Positions 1 to 9,514 of a DNA stretch of 64,000 nucleotides are shown here, one piece after another (position 1 is the stretch's first letter; each line of letters begins with the position of its first letter). This DNA comes from Rhizobium sp. Pop5 (GTDB taxonomy: Bacteria; Pseudomonadota; Alphaproteobacteria; Rhizobiales; Rhizobiaceae). The stretch lies in the NCBI RefSeq assembly GCF_024721175.1, contig NZ_CP099399.1, positions 2,542,001 through 2,606,000 on the forward strand, given 5' to 3'. The notes below the pieces were generated by a model. It was not told where the DNA came from, did not search any database, and worked only from the letters and a program-made list of their open reading frames with translations. The translations under genes and the position numbers were made by a program.

Positions 1-207
1 GCTCTTCAGCGCCGCCTCGACGCGGGAGCGCACATCCGCCTCATCCTCGGCCATCATATAGACCGAGGCTTCCCAGATATCCTTCTTCTCGTCGACCTCG
101 GTGGTGCCGATGGCAAAGTCTTCTTCGCCGAAGATCTCGCTTAAAAGGTCGAGGATCTGCTCGGCCTTGCTTTCTGTCGTCGACACGTAAAGGCGGATTT
201 CACTCAC
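1..207 (-). CDS. prmA: Ribosomal protein L11 methyltransferase, N-terminal part (window edge)
   Basis: Reading on the minus strand from a GTG at 207 gives 69 codons beginning VSEIRLYVSTTESKAEQ and continuing to the window edge, so the C-terminal catalytic part lies outside. The fragment resembles the N-terminal recognition domain of PrmA, which trimethylates ribosomal protein L11 using S-adenosylmethionine. The conserved stretch DEKKDIWEASVYMMAEDE fits rhizobial PrmA proteins as I remember them. The GTG start sits at the natural beginning of the similarity. The family name is fairly secure, but the SAM-binding domain cannot be seen here. Confidence 0.75.
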   Translation of the reverse strand, partial: MSEIRLYVSTTESKAEQILDLLSEIFGEEDFAIGTTEVDEKKDIWEASVYMMAEDEADVRSRVEAALKS

Positions 208-261
208 GATAGGCGGTCTTTCCCGTTTCTCTTGCCCGCCGCCGGTCGGGCCAGCGCCCTG

Positions 262-864
262 TCACCCCTTGCTGACGAGATTCTCCAGCTTCTTTACCGC
301 CGTGTCCGGGTTTTCGCCATAGGCGATCGTCCCGGAAAAACGCCCGGCCGAATCGAGCAGGAAAACCGAGGCCGTGTGATCCATCGTATAATCGCCGTTC
401 GGATTCTTTTCGTCGACCGGCACCTTCTTGGCGTAGACGCGGAAACCCTTGATGACGTCGGCGATCTTTTCAGGCGGGCCCGAAATGCCGGTGATGCGCT
501 TGGAAACGTTGGAAACATACTCGTTCATGATCTCCGGCGTGTCGCGCTCCGGATCGACGGTGACGAAATAGGCCTGCAGCTTAGTGCCGTCGGGATCGAC
601 CTTCTCCATCCAGCCGTTCAGCTCGAAAAGCGTCGTCGGGCAAACCTCCGGGCAATGGGTGAAGCCGAAGAACAGCGCTGTCGGCTTGCCGCGCAGCGCC
701 TGTTCGGTGATCGGCTGCCCGCTCTGGGAGACCAGGGTGAAGGGCACGCCAAAGGGCGCTTCCGCCACGACCTCCCTGGATTTCATGGGATAGAGCGTCA
801 ACACGCCGAGAACCCCGGCGACGAACAACACTGCGACCCAGATGACGATGCGGAAAGTCTTCAT
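262..864 (-). CDS. SCO1/SenC family copper-binding, membrane-anchored thioredoxin-like protein
   Basis: The protein is about 200 residues: one N-terminal membrane segment (roughly residues 4-22) followed by a thioredoxin-like domain. The SCO1 copper site is visible as the CPEVC pair in HCPEVCPTT plus a distal histidine in YTMDHTASVF. Family members deliver copper to, or maintain thiols of, cytochrome c oxidase on the periplasmic side. An upstream extension to 1050 is open but runs through palindromic repeat DNA. ATG codons lie at 870 and 864; the GAGG upstream is only 3 bases from the first and 9 from the second, so 864 is preferred. The gene follows the prmA edge on the same strand; no cox genes are in view. 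Confidence 0.85.
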   Translation of the reverse strand: MKTFRIVIWVAVLFVAGVLGVLTLYPMKSREVVAEAPFGVPFTLVSQSGQPITEQALRGKPTALFFGFTHCPEVCPTTLFELNGWMEKVDPDGTKLQAYFVTVDPERDTPEIMNEYVSNVSKRITGISGPPEKIADVIKGFRVYAKKVPVDEKNPNGDYTMDHTASVFLLDSAGRFSGTIAYGENPDTAVKKLENLVSKG

Positions 865-909
865 TGGCATGAACCTCGATCCGGGCGGATATGCGCCGCC
901 CACCCCCGA

Positions 910-1009
910 GCATGTCGCGCAAAAGCGTGCAGCGGTTTTGCGATAACGACATGCGTAAAAACAAAGAGCGAAAGCGCGAGGAGCGAATCTGAAAGATCGC
1001 GACGCGCTT
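910..1009. repeat. Palindromic intergenic repeat (two nested inverted repeats)
   Basis: Bases 910-954 form an imperfect palindrome: GCATGTCG-CGCAAAA at the left mirrors TTTTGCG-(ATAA)-CGACATGC at the right. A second palindrome follows with arms AAGCGCG (972-978) and CGCGCTT (1003-1009). I remember this kind of sequence as dispersed in Rhizobium genomes, but the copy number cannot be tested in this window, where I see only this copy. It sits between the SCO1 start and the chemoreceptor remnant. Confidence 0.5.
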
Positions 1010-1132
1010 ACGCGTTCCGCGTGATTATAGTCTCGGCCGGATACACGCAATTCAAGAATATGTTTTCTGGCCCGTGATTAATTGTCCTACCGCATAAGGC
1101 CGCGGCCTTCGGAAAATCCGCGCGACGCATGT

Positions 1133-1564
1133 GCTGCCAAGGATATCAAGGATTTGGCCGGAAAATCCGGCGATGAGGTGGAGATCGGCGGCGAACTGGT
1201 GACGGCGGCCGGCGAGGCGCTTCGCCAGATCGGCGAAGATCTTCTGCGCATCGACGAACATGTTAAATCAACCGTAACCTCTGCGCGCGAATAATCGATT
1301 GGAATGAGCGAAATCAATACTTCGATCAGCCAGATGGATCAGGTCACGCAGAAGAACGCGGAAAACCTGGCGCAGTTGGTCAATCACTTCAAAATCGGCG
1401 AGGGCATGAGCGCCCGGCAAACGCCGCGAGAGGCAACCGCCGCCTCGCATTCGAGACCTTCTCCCGCGCGCAGCCTGATCGGCAAAGTCGCGGGCGCATT
1501 CAACGGCGGCTCTGCCGCCAAAGCCATCGCCTCTCCCGCCGGGAACAACTGGGAAGAATTCTGA
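1133..1564 (+). pseudogene. C-terminal remnant of a methyl-accepting chemotaxis protein
   Basis: The plus-strand reading beginning AAKDIKDLAGKSGDEV and continuing through SEINTSISQMDQVTQ matches the signalling tip and C-terminal adaptation helix of chemoreceptors. It is broken in three ways. There is no sensor, membrane or HAMP part upstream. A TAA at 1292-1294 interrupts SARE-SIGMSEI in frame, where homologues usually have glutamine (CAA). The text jumps from QKNAEN to LAQLVNHF, skipping the segment normally carrying VEE-type methylation residues, which suggests an in-frame deletion. The last five residues, NWEEF, still match the CheR/CheB-docking pentapeptide. The stop lies two bases before cheW, so this was probably a receptor-cheW operon. 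The decay is seen directly; the original receptor's ligand is unknown. Confidence 0.75.
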
Positions 1565-1566
1565 TC

Positions 1567-2034
1567 ATGAACAACAACGCCATCAAGCAGTCGGGCGCCT
1601 ATCTCGAAATCGTCTCGTTCCACCTGGGCGACCAGGAATTCTGCATCGACATCATGGCCATCCGTGAAATCCGCGGCTGGGCGCCGGTGACGCCGATGCC
1701 GCATACCCCGCCTTACGTGCTGGGGCTCATCAACCTGCGCGGCGCGGTCATCCCCGTAATCGACATGGCCTGCCGCCTCGGCATGAAGATGACCGAGCCC
1801 TCCGAGCGCTCGGCGATCATCGTCACCGACATCGCAGGCAAGCTGGTCGGCCTGCTGGTCGAGCAGGTTTCCGACATGATGACCATCAAGAGCGAAGACC
1901 TGCAGCCGCCGCCGGAAATCATCCCGGAAGCCCAGCGCGCCTTCTGCCGCGGCATCGTCGCACTGGAAAAGACCATGGTCTGCTTCCTGAACCTCGATAC
2001 GGTTATTGCCGACGAGCTGAATCAGGCTGCTTGA
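1567..2034 (+). CDS. cheW: Chemotaxis coupling protein CheW
   Basis: This 155-residue protein has the full CheW-like fold sequence: YLEIVSFHLGDQEFCIDI at the start, then VLGLINLRGAVIPVIDM and a C-terminal LLVEQVSDMM region. CheW links chemoreceptors to the histidine kinase CheA at the polar array. The length is normal. The ATG lies just after the stop of the receptor remnant, with GGGAAGAA as ribosome site. No other che gene is in the window, so this is a satellite cheW outside the main operon. Because its partner receptor is broken, it may now serve other receptors or be drifting. Confidence 0.93.
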   Translation: MNNNAIKQSGAYLEIVSFHLGDQEFCIDIMAIREIRGWAPVTPMPHTPPYVLGLINLRGAVIPVIDMACRLGMKMTEPSERSAIIVTDIAGKLVGLLVEQVSDMMTIKSEDLQPPPEIIPEAQRAFCRGIVALEKTMVCFLNLDTVIADELNQAA

Positions 2035-2055
2035 TTTTATCCAGACTGACATTGG

Positions 2056-2082
2056 AAGGCCCGGCTCGTCCGGGCCTTTTTC
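2056..2082 (+). terminator. Rho-independent terminator after cheW
   Basis: The arms AAGGCCCGG (2056-2064) and CCGGGCCTT (2070-2078) enclose a CTCGT loop and are followed by a T-run. It ends the receptor-remnant/cheW transcript 20 bases after the stop. Confidence 0.85.
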
Positions 2083-2117
2083 GTTCTGGCCTGAGAGTAC
2101 ACAGACGTTGCGTGTGC

Positions 2118-2255
2118 AGCCCCCTCACCCTAACCCTCTCCCCGGAGGGTAGAGGGGACGTGGCATACGAAACCTTGAAACATACCGAGACGGTGCGGCA
2201 CATCCCCTTCTCCCCGGCGGGGAGAAGGTGGCCCGAAGGGTCGGATGAGGGGGTC
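2118..2255. repeat. RIME-like palindromic intergenic element
   Basis: The left end reads CCCCCTCACCCTAACCCTCT followed by CCCC, and the right end is a near inverted copy (GGGTCGGATGAGGGGG on the plus strand). An internal hairpin CCTTCTCCCC-GGC-GGGGAGAAGG lies at about 2207-2229. This arrangement resembles the dispersed Rhizobium-specific intergenic mosaic / REP-like elements. It fills most of the gap between the cheW terminator and creA and encodes nothing convincing. Confidence 0.6.
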
Positions 2256-2287
2256 CATGGCGCCATCAGAAGAGATTATTTCCCGCC

Positions 2288-2779
2288 CTACGGTTTCCCA
2301 TTCTTCCAGTTCACATCCTGCCCGTAGAGCGGGATGGTCGAGATCGACATCTTCGCCGAACCGTCGGTCAATTCGCGCGAATGGGCGAGATAGATCAGCG
2401 TGTCGTTGGTCTTGTCGTAGATGCGGTTGACAACAAGCGTCTTCCAGATCAGCGACATGCCCTGCCGGAACACTTCGCTGCCATCCTTGGACAAGTCGAT
2501 ATTGCCGATCTCGATCGGACCGGTCTGCCGGCAGGCGATGGAATTGTTGGACGGATCTTCGAACCAGTTGCCGTTCTTGAAACGGTCGATCAGGCTGCGG
2601 TCGAAATAGGTGACGTGGCAGGTGACGCCCTTGACCTCGGGATCGGAGACCGCCTCGACGATGATGTCGTTGCCGATCCAGTCGACCCCGACCTTGCCGA
2701 CGACTTCGGCGGAGACTGCACTGGCGGAAAGGGCTGCGAAAGAAAGTGCGGCGAGGAAAAGATTGCGCGGCTTCGACAT
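2288..2779 (-). CDS. creA: CreA family periplasmic protein
   Basis: The 163-residue protein begins with a clear signal peptide (LFLAALSFAALSASAVSAEV, cleavage near residue 24) and continues into the CreA family pattern VDWIGNDIIVEAVSDPEVKG and CHVTYFDRSL. Two cysteines may form a disulfide in the periplasm. CreA is conserved in proteobacteria, but its biochemical role is not established. The gene is monocistronic, with a palindromic repeat downstream and an exonuclease gene upstream on the same strand. The family call is solid; the function is unknown. Confidence 0.88.
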   Translation of the reverse strand: MSKPRNLFLAALSFAALSASAVSAEVVGKVGVDWIGNDIIVEAVSDPEVKGVTCHVTYFDRSLIDRFKNGNWFEDPSNNSIACRQTGPIEIGNIDLSKDGSEVFRQGMSLIWKTLVVNRIYDKTNDTLIYLAHSRELTDGSAKMSISTIPLYGQDVNWKNGKP

Positions 2780-2855
2780 GGCGGCTCTCCCTGAATGATC
2801 CGCATTCTAGATAGGCACGGCCCCATCCTTTGCAAGAAATCGACGCCCGGAAGGA

Positions 2856-3452
2856 TCAGCCTTTCCGGCAGGTGCAGGGCTCATAGGCCCGCGCCGTCAG
2901 CCGGCCCGGCTTCATGCCGATCAGCGCCGGTATGGCGTGCACGGCATTGGCTTTGACCGCCTTCGCCATCTCGATCGCGGCGGCCGCGCAGATCGCCGCA
3001 TCCTCGGCGGCGTTGTGGTGCTTGAAGCGCAGGCCGAGATGCTCGGCGATCAGGTTCAGCCGGTGCGAGAGGAAGTGCGGCCAGATCCGCTGCGCCATCT
3101 TCAGGCTGCAGAGATACGTCAGTTCAGGATAGGATTGCCGGTAGAGATCGAGGCTCGCCCGCCACACACTGAAATCGAAGGCGGCATTGTGGGCGATCAT
3201 CGTCGCGCCGCTGATATCATCGTGGAATTCGTCCATCACCTCAGGAAATTCCGGCGCGTCCTCGACATGCTCCGGCCGGATGCCGTGGATCGCGATGTTC
3301 ATCCCGGAAAAGCGCATGTCACGCGGCCGGATCAGCCGCTCCTCGACCCGCGTCACCCTGCCCTCTTCGATCCAGGCAAGCCCGACCGAACAGGCGCTGC
3401 CGCGCTGCTCGTTGGCTGTCTCGAAATCGATGGCGATGGTCTTCAAAGGCAA
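2856..3452 (-). CDS. DnaQ-like 3'-5' exonuclease
   Basis: About 198 residues cover a complete DEDDh exonuclease domain. Exo I is AIDFETAN (catalytic D and E), Exo II is IAHNAAFDFSVW, and Exo III is HNAAEDAAIC with the general-base histidine. Such proteins remove nucleotides from DNA or RNA 3' ends; the stand-alone form without a polymerase partner suggests repair or RNA trimming rather than replication proofreading. No ATG precedes the domain. I place the start at the TTG at 3452, giving LPLKTIAIDFE; another TTG at 3446 and a longer reading to 3533 are possible. The C-terminus EPCTCRKG carries two close cysteines. The exact substrate cannot be inferred. Confidence 0.8.
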   Translation of the reverse strand: MPLKTIAIDFETANEQRGSACSVGLAWIEEGRVTRVEERLIRPRDMRFSGMNIAIHGIRPEHVEDAPEFPEVMDEFHDDISGATMIAHNAAFDFSVWRASLDLYRQSYPELTYLCSLKMAQRIWPHFLSHRLNLIAEHLGLRFKHHNAAEDAAICAAAAIEMAKAVKANAVHAIPALIGMKPGRLTARAYEPCTCRKG

Positions 3453-3646
3453 GTATCCGAATCGTCTGCCCTTACCGGAATAATCATAGCCGCAGCCGAA
3501 GGCAAATTCCGGCCTGTTGACATCTGCACGCAAATGGGGAAACTTTTGTCCATGATCAACTCTGTGACATCAACTATGCATCATATCGCCACGACCCTTC
3601 CAGGGTACGCGGGAGCGATGGTGCGTCACTAGCCGTTCGATCATCC

Positions 3647-3678
3647 CGAAAACCCTGCCGAGGCGAGCAGGGTTTTCG
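3647..3678 (+). promoter_or_regulatory. 12-bp stem-loop in the leader of the GNAT gene
   Basis: CGAAAACCCTGC (3647-3658) pairs perfectly with GCAGGGTTTTCG (3667-3678) across an 8-base loop, 40 bases before the acetyltransferase ATG. It has no T-run on the plus strand, so an mRNA-stability or regulatory role is as likely as termination. Confidence 0.4.
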
Positions 3679-3718
3679 AAAGTCCGGCTCTCCTCCTGAA
3701 ACCCAAGGAGAGCATCCA

Positions 3719-4255
3719 ATGTCTGAAAGCGAAGAGAATGAACCCCGCGACCGAGCGCTCCTGCCGGACGGCATCGTCGTGCGCGCCGTCCGTCTTTCCG
3801 ATGCCGAAGAGATCACCGATCTTATAAACTTGCCGGGCTATCGCGCCGGCACCTTGCGGCCGCCATACCAGCGTATCGAAGAAGTCCGCAAGCACATGGA
3901 AAATCCGTCGCCCGGCGCGCTCAACCTCGTCGTCACGCTGAATGGCAGGATCGTCGGCAATTGCGGCCTCAACCGTCTCGCGGGCCGCAGGCAGCACGTC
4001 GCGACTATCGGCATGGGCGTGCACGACGATTTCACCGGCCGCGGCTTCGGCCGGATTTTGCTCGCCGCCATGGTCGACGCCGCCGACGACTGGCTCGACG
4101 TCAAGCGGCTGGAATTGACCGTCTACACCGACAACGAGGTTGCGATCCGGCTCTATGAGAAGTTCGGTTTCGAGAAGGAAGGGCTTCTGCGCTCATTCGG
4201 CTACCGCGCCGGCGAGTATGTCGACGCCTATACGATGGCGCGGCTGAGGGCCTAA
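3719..4255 (+). CDS. GNAT family N-acetyltransferase
   Basis: A 178-residue acetyl-CoA-dependent N-acetyltransferase. The acetyl-CoA loop is visible as DFTGRGFGRIL (Q/R-x-x-G-x-G pattern), followed by the typical ELTVYTDNEVAIRLYEKFGF segment of the beta-5/alpha-4 region. This subgroup is often called L-amino acid or phosphinothricin-type acetyltransferase-like, but the substrate cannot be set from sequence. The start is supported by AAGGAG 8 bases upstream. The last four bases overlap the tail of the antitoxin gene on the other strand, so the two genes converge without a visible terminator. Confidence 0.88.
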   Translation: MSESEENEPRDRALLPDGIVVRAVRLSDAEEITDLINLPGYRAGTLRPPYQRIEEVRKHMENPSPGALNLVVTLNGRIVGNCGLNRLAGRRQHVATIGMGVHDDFTGRGFGRILLAAMVDAADDWLDVKRLELTVYTDNEVAIRLYEKFGFEKEGLLRSFGYRAGEYVDAYTMARLRA

Positions 4256-4629
4256 GCTACGGCCAAGCGATAAGGCTTGACGAGGCATTCGGCGGGAACG
4301 CCCCATGCCTCGTTGAGCTTGAAAATCATGTCGATCGTCAGGGCGCGCTTGCGGTGCAGGATTTCCGAGGCGCGGGAGCGGGACCCCAGGATCTCACCGA
4401 GATCCGCCTGGCTGCGGCCGGTCATTTCCATGAAGGCATGCAGGAAATCGACCGGCTCCAGTTCAACGGCGGGGAAGTGTCGGTTTTCATAGGCTTCTAT
4501 GAGATCGGAAAGCACATCGAATCTGTCCGCCTCTGCCGAGCCTTGGGGCGGCGGATTGTTGAAATAAGACGCAACTTCGGCAAGCGCCCATTCCAGATCG
4601 CCATCGCTCCTAATCGGTCTTATGTCCAT
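4252..4629 (-). CDS. higA: HigA-type antitoxin / XRE-family regulator
   Basis: This 125-residue protein has an acidic N-terminal part and a C-terminal helix-turn-helix (about residues 68-115: SQADLGEILGSRSRASEILHRKRALTIDMIFKLNEAWGVP), the arrangement of HigA-type antitoxins that act with RelE-superfamily toxins. It should bind and neutralise the upstream toxin and repress the shared promoter. Its ATG overlaps the toxin stop by one base (TAATG), so translation is coupled. The toxin-first order is typical for higBA. Family assignment is strong; whether the pair is active is unknown. Confidence 0.85.
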   Translation of the reverse strand: MDIRPIRSDGDLEWALAEVASYFNNPPPQGSAEADRFDVLSDLIEAYENRHFPAVELEPVDFLHAFMEMTGRSQADLGEILGSRSRASEILHRKRALTIDMIFKLNEAWGVPAECLVKPYRLAVA

Positions 4630-4925
4630 TACACCGTCTCCGGATCGATCCTGTCGTACTCAGAATGCGTACCAACGAACTTGATCAGCACGCGTCGGTA
4701 GGCATAGGCCACGTGCACGATAAGACGATACTTGTTGCCGCCTATGTCGAAAATCACCCTGTTATCGCCGACGAAATCAACATTGGCACCGAACATCCTC
4801 TTGATATCCGCCGGTCCGGTCCATTCCGCCTTACTGACAAGAGCGTGCCAGACGCCGAGAGGCACCTTGGCCTGCGGATGCAACTCCCAAAACGAGCGTA
4901 ATGTCGACTTGGCGATCACTTGCAT
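4629..4925 (-). CDS. higB: HigB-type mRNA interferase toxin
   Basis: A small basic protein of 98 residues starting MQVIAKSTLRSFWELHPQ, with the HigB/RelE-superfamily pattern W(H)ALVSKAEWTGPADIKRMF, VIFDIGGNKYRLIVHVAY and KFVGTHSEYDRI. Members cleave mRNA at the ribosome. The basic surface residues and the final H-S-E-Y-D segment expected for the active site are present, so it looks intact. I prefer the ATG at 4925 over a TTG at 4943. The antitoxin gene follows with a one-base overlap. This pair is the clearest small accessory insertion in the first 10 kb. Confidence 0.85.
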   Translation of the reverse strand: MQVIAKSTLRSFWELHPQAKVPLGVWHALVSKAEWTGPADIKRMFGANVDFVGDNRVIFDIGGNKYRLIVHVAYAYRRVLIKFVGTHSEYDRIDPETV

Positions 4926-4936
4926 GGATGAGGATA

Positions 4937-4951
4937 TTCCCAATATGGGAA
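4937..4951. promoter_or_regulatory. Candidate operator of the higBA promoter
   Basis: TTCCCA-ATA-TGGGAA is an inverted repeat with 6-base arms, 12 bases upstream of the preferred higB start. HigA-type antitoxins repress their own promoters through such palindromes. Function is inferred from position. Confidence 0.5.
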
Positions 4952-4966
4952 CAAATCAAGCATCAG

Positions 4967-7129
<2,163 letters not shown>

Positions 7130-7215
7130 TCACTCCAGAGAATCTGGCCAGAAATCTGCATTGTTTTTAGAGCAAAATCGCCGGATGAAAAGAGAGCGGA
7201 GATACGCTGTTTCCA

Positions 7216-7761
7216 TTAGATCGATTGCCCGACCTGTTCCCAATCGCTCGCATTGCGCAGCCGGATGCCGCTGACGTGCAGACCCGTATTCCAGAGGCTC
7301 TTCAGGGGCCGCAGGCTCTCGACCACCCGCAGTTCCACCCCGCGCGGCGCGAACTCCCGGTCGAGCCGCGAAATCGCGGTGCACTCGATGGGAATGACGC
7401 GCCTGCGAACCACCCACATTCCGGCATCACCGAGATCCTCGAAATCCTCCGCCGGCAGTTCATAACGATGGATGGTCTCCGCCGAGAGCCTTTCCAGCCA
7501 CCCGCGCTCGATGAAGGCTGCGGCTCTCCAGTCGCCAAGCCAATGCCGCCGTTCGGCCTCCGTCGTCTCCGCCTTCGCCCAGATCAGAATGCGCGGGCAG
7601 TCACGCGGGAAGAGATACATGAAATCGTGTTCGCCATCGATTGCCCAGACGAGCGGACCGTTCAGCCATTCCCGGCCGGCCGGGCGTTCGGAGGGCATGC
7701 GAACCGGGCGCGGCTCGAACACGCCGATACCGGGATCATCGCTGAAATGGAAAAGGCGCAT
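7216..7761 (-). CDS. DUF6886-like conserved protein of unknown function
   Basis: A 181-residue soluble protein starting MRLFHFSDDPGIGVFEPRPV, with no signal peptide or membrane segment. The opening resembles the RES/ART-like pattern (LYHFSD-p-I-FxPR) of a conserved bacterial family that I remember as DUF6886; several tryptophans and the WAIDGEHDFMYLFPRDCPRI segment are typical of it. No reaction is known. It lies between recN and ligA on their strand, but with gaps of 74 and 92 bases, so co-transcription is possible rather than certain. The fold hint should not be read as ADP-ribosyltransferase activity. Confidence 0.7.
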   Translation of the reverse strand: MRLFHFSDDPGIGVFEPRPVRMPSERPAGREWLNGPLVWAIDGEHDFMYLFPRDCPRILIWAKAETTEAERRHWLGDWRAAAFIERGWLERLSAETIHRYELPAEDFEDLGDAGMWVVRRRVIPIECTAISRLDREFAPRGVELRVVESLRPLKSLWNTGLHVSGIRLRNASDWEQVGQSI

Positions 7762-7835
7762 GGCACCGGCTTGCCGCTGATCGGACTGATGCGATAGCGC
7801 GAAGCGGAAGACTTGTCACCGCCCTGGCCGGGCAA

Positions 7836-9509
7836 TCAGCCGTTGCCTGCCAGCAGCCGCTTCGCCGCTGCCCTCGCCTCCTCCGTCACCGAAGCGCCGG
7901 CGAGCATGCGGGCGATCTCTTCGGTGCGGTCCTTCTGCGCCATCGTCGCAACGCGGGTGGCGATCTTTTCGGAGCCATCGGCCGCCGGCCCCTTGGAGAT
8001 CAGCAGGTGGGTCGCCGCCCGGGCCGCGACCTGCGGCGCATGCGTGACGGACAGCACCTGTACCCGCTCGGAGAGCCGCTTCAGCCGCTGGCCGATCGCA
8101 TCGGCCACGGCGCCGCCGACACCGGTGTCGATTTCGTCGAAGACGAGAGTCGGGGCCGACCCACGGTCGGCGAGCGCCACCTTCAGCGCCAGCAGGAAAC
8201 GCGAGAGTTCGCCGCCGGAGGCGACCTTCATGATCGAGCCCGGCCGCGTGCCAGGATTGGTCTGGACGTGGAATTCGACGACGTCGATGCCCTCGGCGAG
8301 CGCTTCTCCGGCATCGGTGGTGATCTCCACCATGAAACGGGCGCGTTCGAGCTTCAGCGCCGGCAACTCGGCCATGACGGTCGCGGCCAGCGCGGTGCCG
8401 GCGTGATGGCGCTTCTCCGACAGCGAGCGCGCCGCCGCGTCGTAATTGTCCCGCGCCTGCCCGACCTCGGCTTCGAGCCGGGCAAGCTTCTCCTCGCCCG
8501 CGTCGAGATCGGCGAGGTCGGCGATCATACGCACGGCAAGCGCCGGCAGCTCGGTGACGGGAACGGAATATTTGCGAGAGGCGGCCCTCAGTGCAAAAAG
8601 TCGCTCCTCCACCCGCTCCAGCTCGCGCGGATCATACTCCGTCTTGCGCAGCGCCGCCTCGACTTCCATCTGCGCGTTGGAAAGCTGGTCGAGCGCGGCG
8701 TCGAGCAACGCCACAGTCTCTTCGAGCAGCCCCGGCGCCTCGTGGCTCTTGCGCTCCAGCCGGCGCACCAGCGAAGCGATATGGGGCACCGGCGAGGCAT
8801 TGCCGTTCAGGAATTCCGACGCCTCGGCGATATCACCGGCGATCCGTTCGGCCTTCATCATCTTCTGCCGGCGGTCGGCAAGCTCGTCCTCCTCGCCGTC
8901 CTGCGGCGAAAGCTTTTCCAGCTCCTCGACGGAGGCGCGGAGGTAATCGGCTTCGCGCGCAGCGCTTTCCACCTTCTCGCGATGCTTCTTCAGCGTCCGC
9001 TCGCTGTCGCGCCACAGGCGATAGAGCCGGGCGACCTCGGAAACCTCGTCGGTAAGGCCGGCGAAGGCATCAAGCAGGGTCCGGTGGGCGTTGGTATCGA
9101 CAAGAGCACGGTCGTCGTGCTGGCCGTGGATTTCGACCAGCATCTGGCCGGCCTGGCGCATCAGCTGCACGCTGACGGGCTGATCGTTGACATAGGCCTT
9201 GGTGCGCCCGTCTGCCGATTGCTGGCGGCGGAAGATCAGGTCACCCTCATCGTCGATGCCGTTTTCACGCAGCAGCGCGCGGGCGCCGTGGTCCATGCCG
9301 ACGTCGAAGACCGCCGTCACCTGGCCCTTGTCCTCGCCATGGCGCACAAGGCCGCCGTCTCCGCGCCCGCCGAGCGCCAGAGACAGGCTGTCAAGCAGGA
9401 TGGATTTGCCCGCCCCGGTCTCGCCCGTCAGCACGGAAAGACCGGTCTCGAAGGCAAGATCCAGCCGCTCGATCAGGACGATATCGCGGATCGAAAGCTG
9501 GATCAGCAT
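7836..9509 (-). CDS. recN: DNA repair protein RecN
   Basis: A 557-residue SMC-like ATPase. The N-terminal Walker A is GETGAGKS near residue 35, a long coiled-coil middle spans about residues 150-370, and the C-terminal half has the signature SGGELSRFLLALK and Walker B TLVFDEIDTGVGG. RecN organises broken DNA ends during double-strand-break repair. I start at the ATG at 9509 (MLIQLSIRDIVLIERLDL), where the family similarity begins, rather than 16 codons earlier inside bamD. The gene begins 5 bases after the bamD stop, so the two are one transcription unit. Confidence 0.96.
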   Translation of the reverse strand: MLIQLSIRDIVLIERLDLAFETGLSVLTGETGAGKSILLDSLSLALGGRGDGGLVRHGEDKGQVTAVFDVGMDHGARALLRENGIDDEGDLIFRRQQSADGRTKAYVNDQPVSVQLMRQAGQMLVEIHGQHDDRALVDTNAHRTLLDAFAGLTDEVSEVARLYRLWRDSERTLKKHREKVESAAREADYLRASVEELEKLSPQDGEEDELADRRQKMMKAERIAGDIAEASEFLNGNASPVPHIASLVRRLERKSHEAPGLLEETVALLDAALDQLSNAQMEVEAALRKTEYDPRELERVEERLFALRAASRKYSVPVTELPALAVRMIADLADLDAGEEKLARLEAEVGQARDNYDAAARSLSEKRHHAGTALAATVMAELPALKLERARFMVEITTDAGEALAEGIDVVEFHVQTNPGTRPGSIMKVASGGELSRFLLALKVALADRGSAPTLVFDEIDTGVGGAVADAIGQRLKRLSERVQVLSVTHAPQVAARAATHLLISKGPAADGSEKIATRVATMAQKDRTEEIARMLAGASVTEEARAAAKRLLAGNG

Positions 9510-9514
9510 TGGTT

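Noticed and set aside
865..1050. Upstream extension of the SCO1/SenC gene to 1050
   Set aside because: It runs through a palindromic repeat, has no similarity, and the signal anchor begins at 864.
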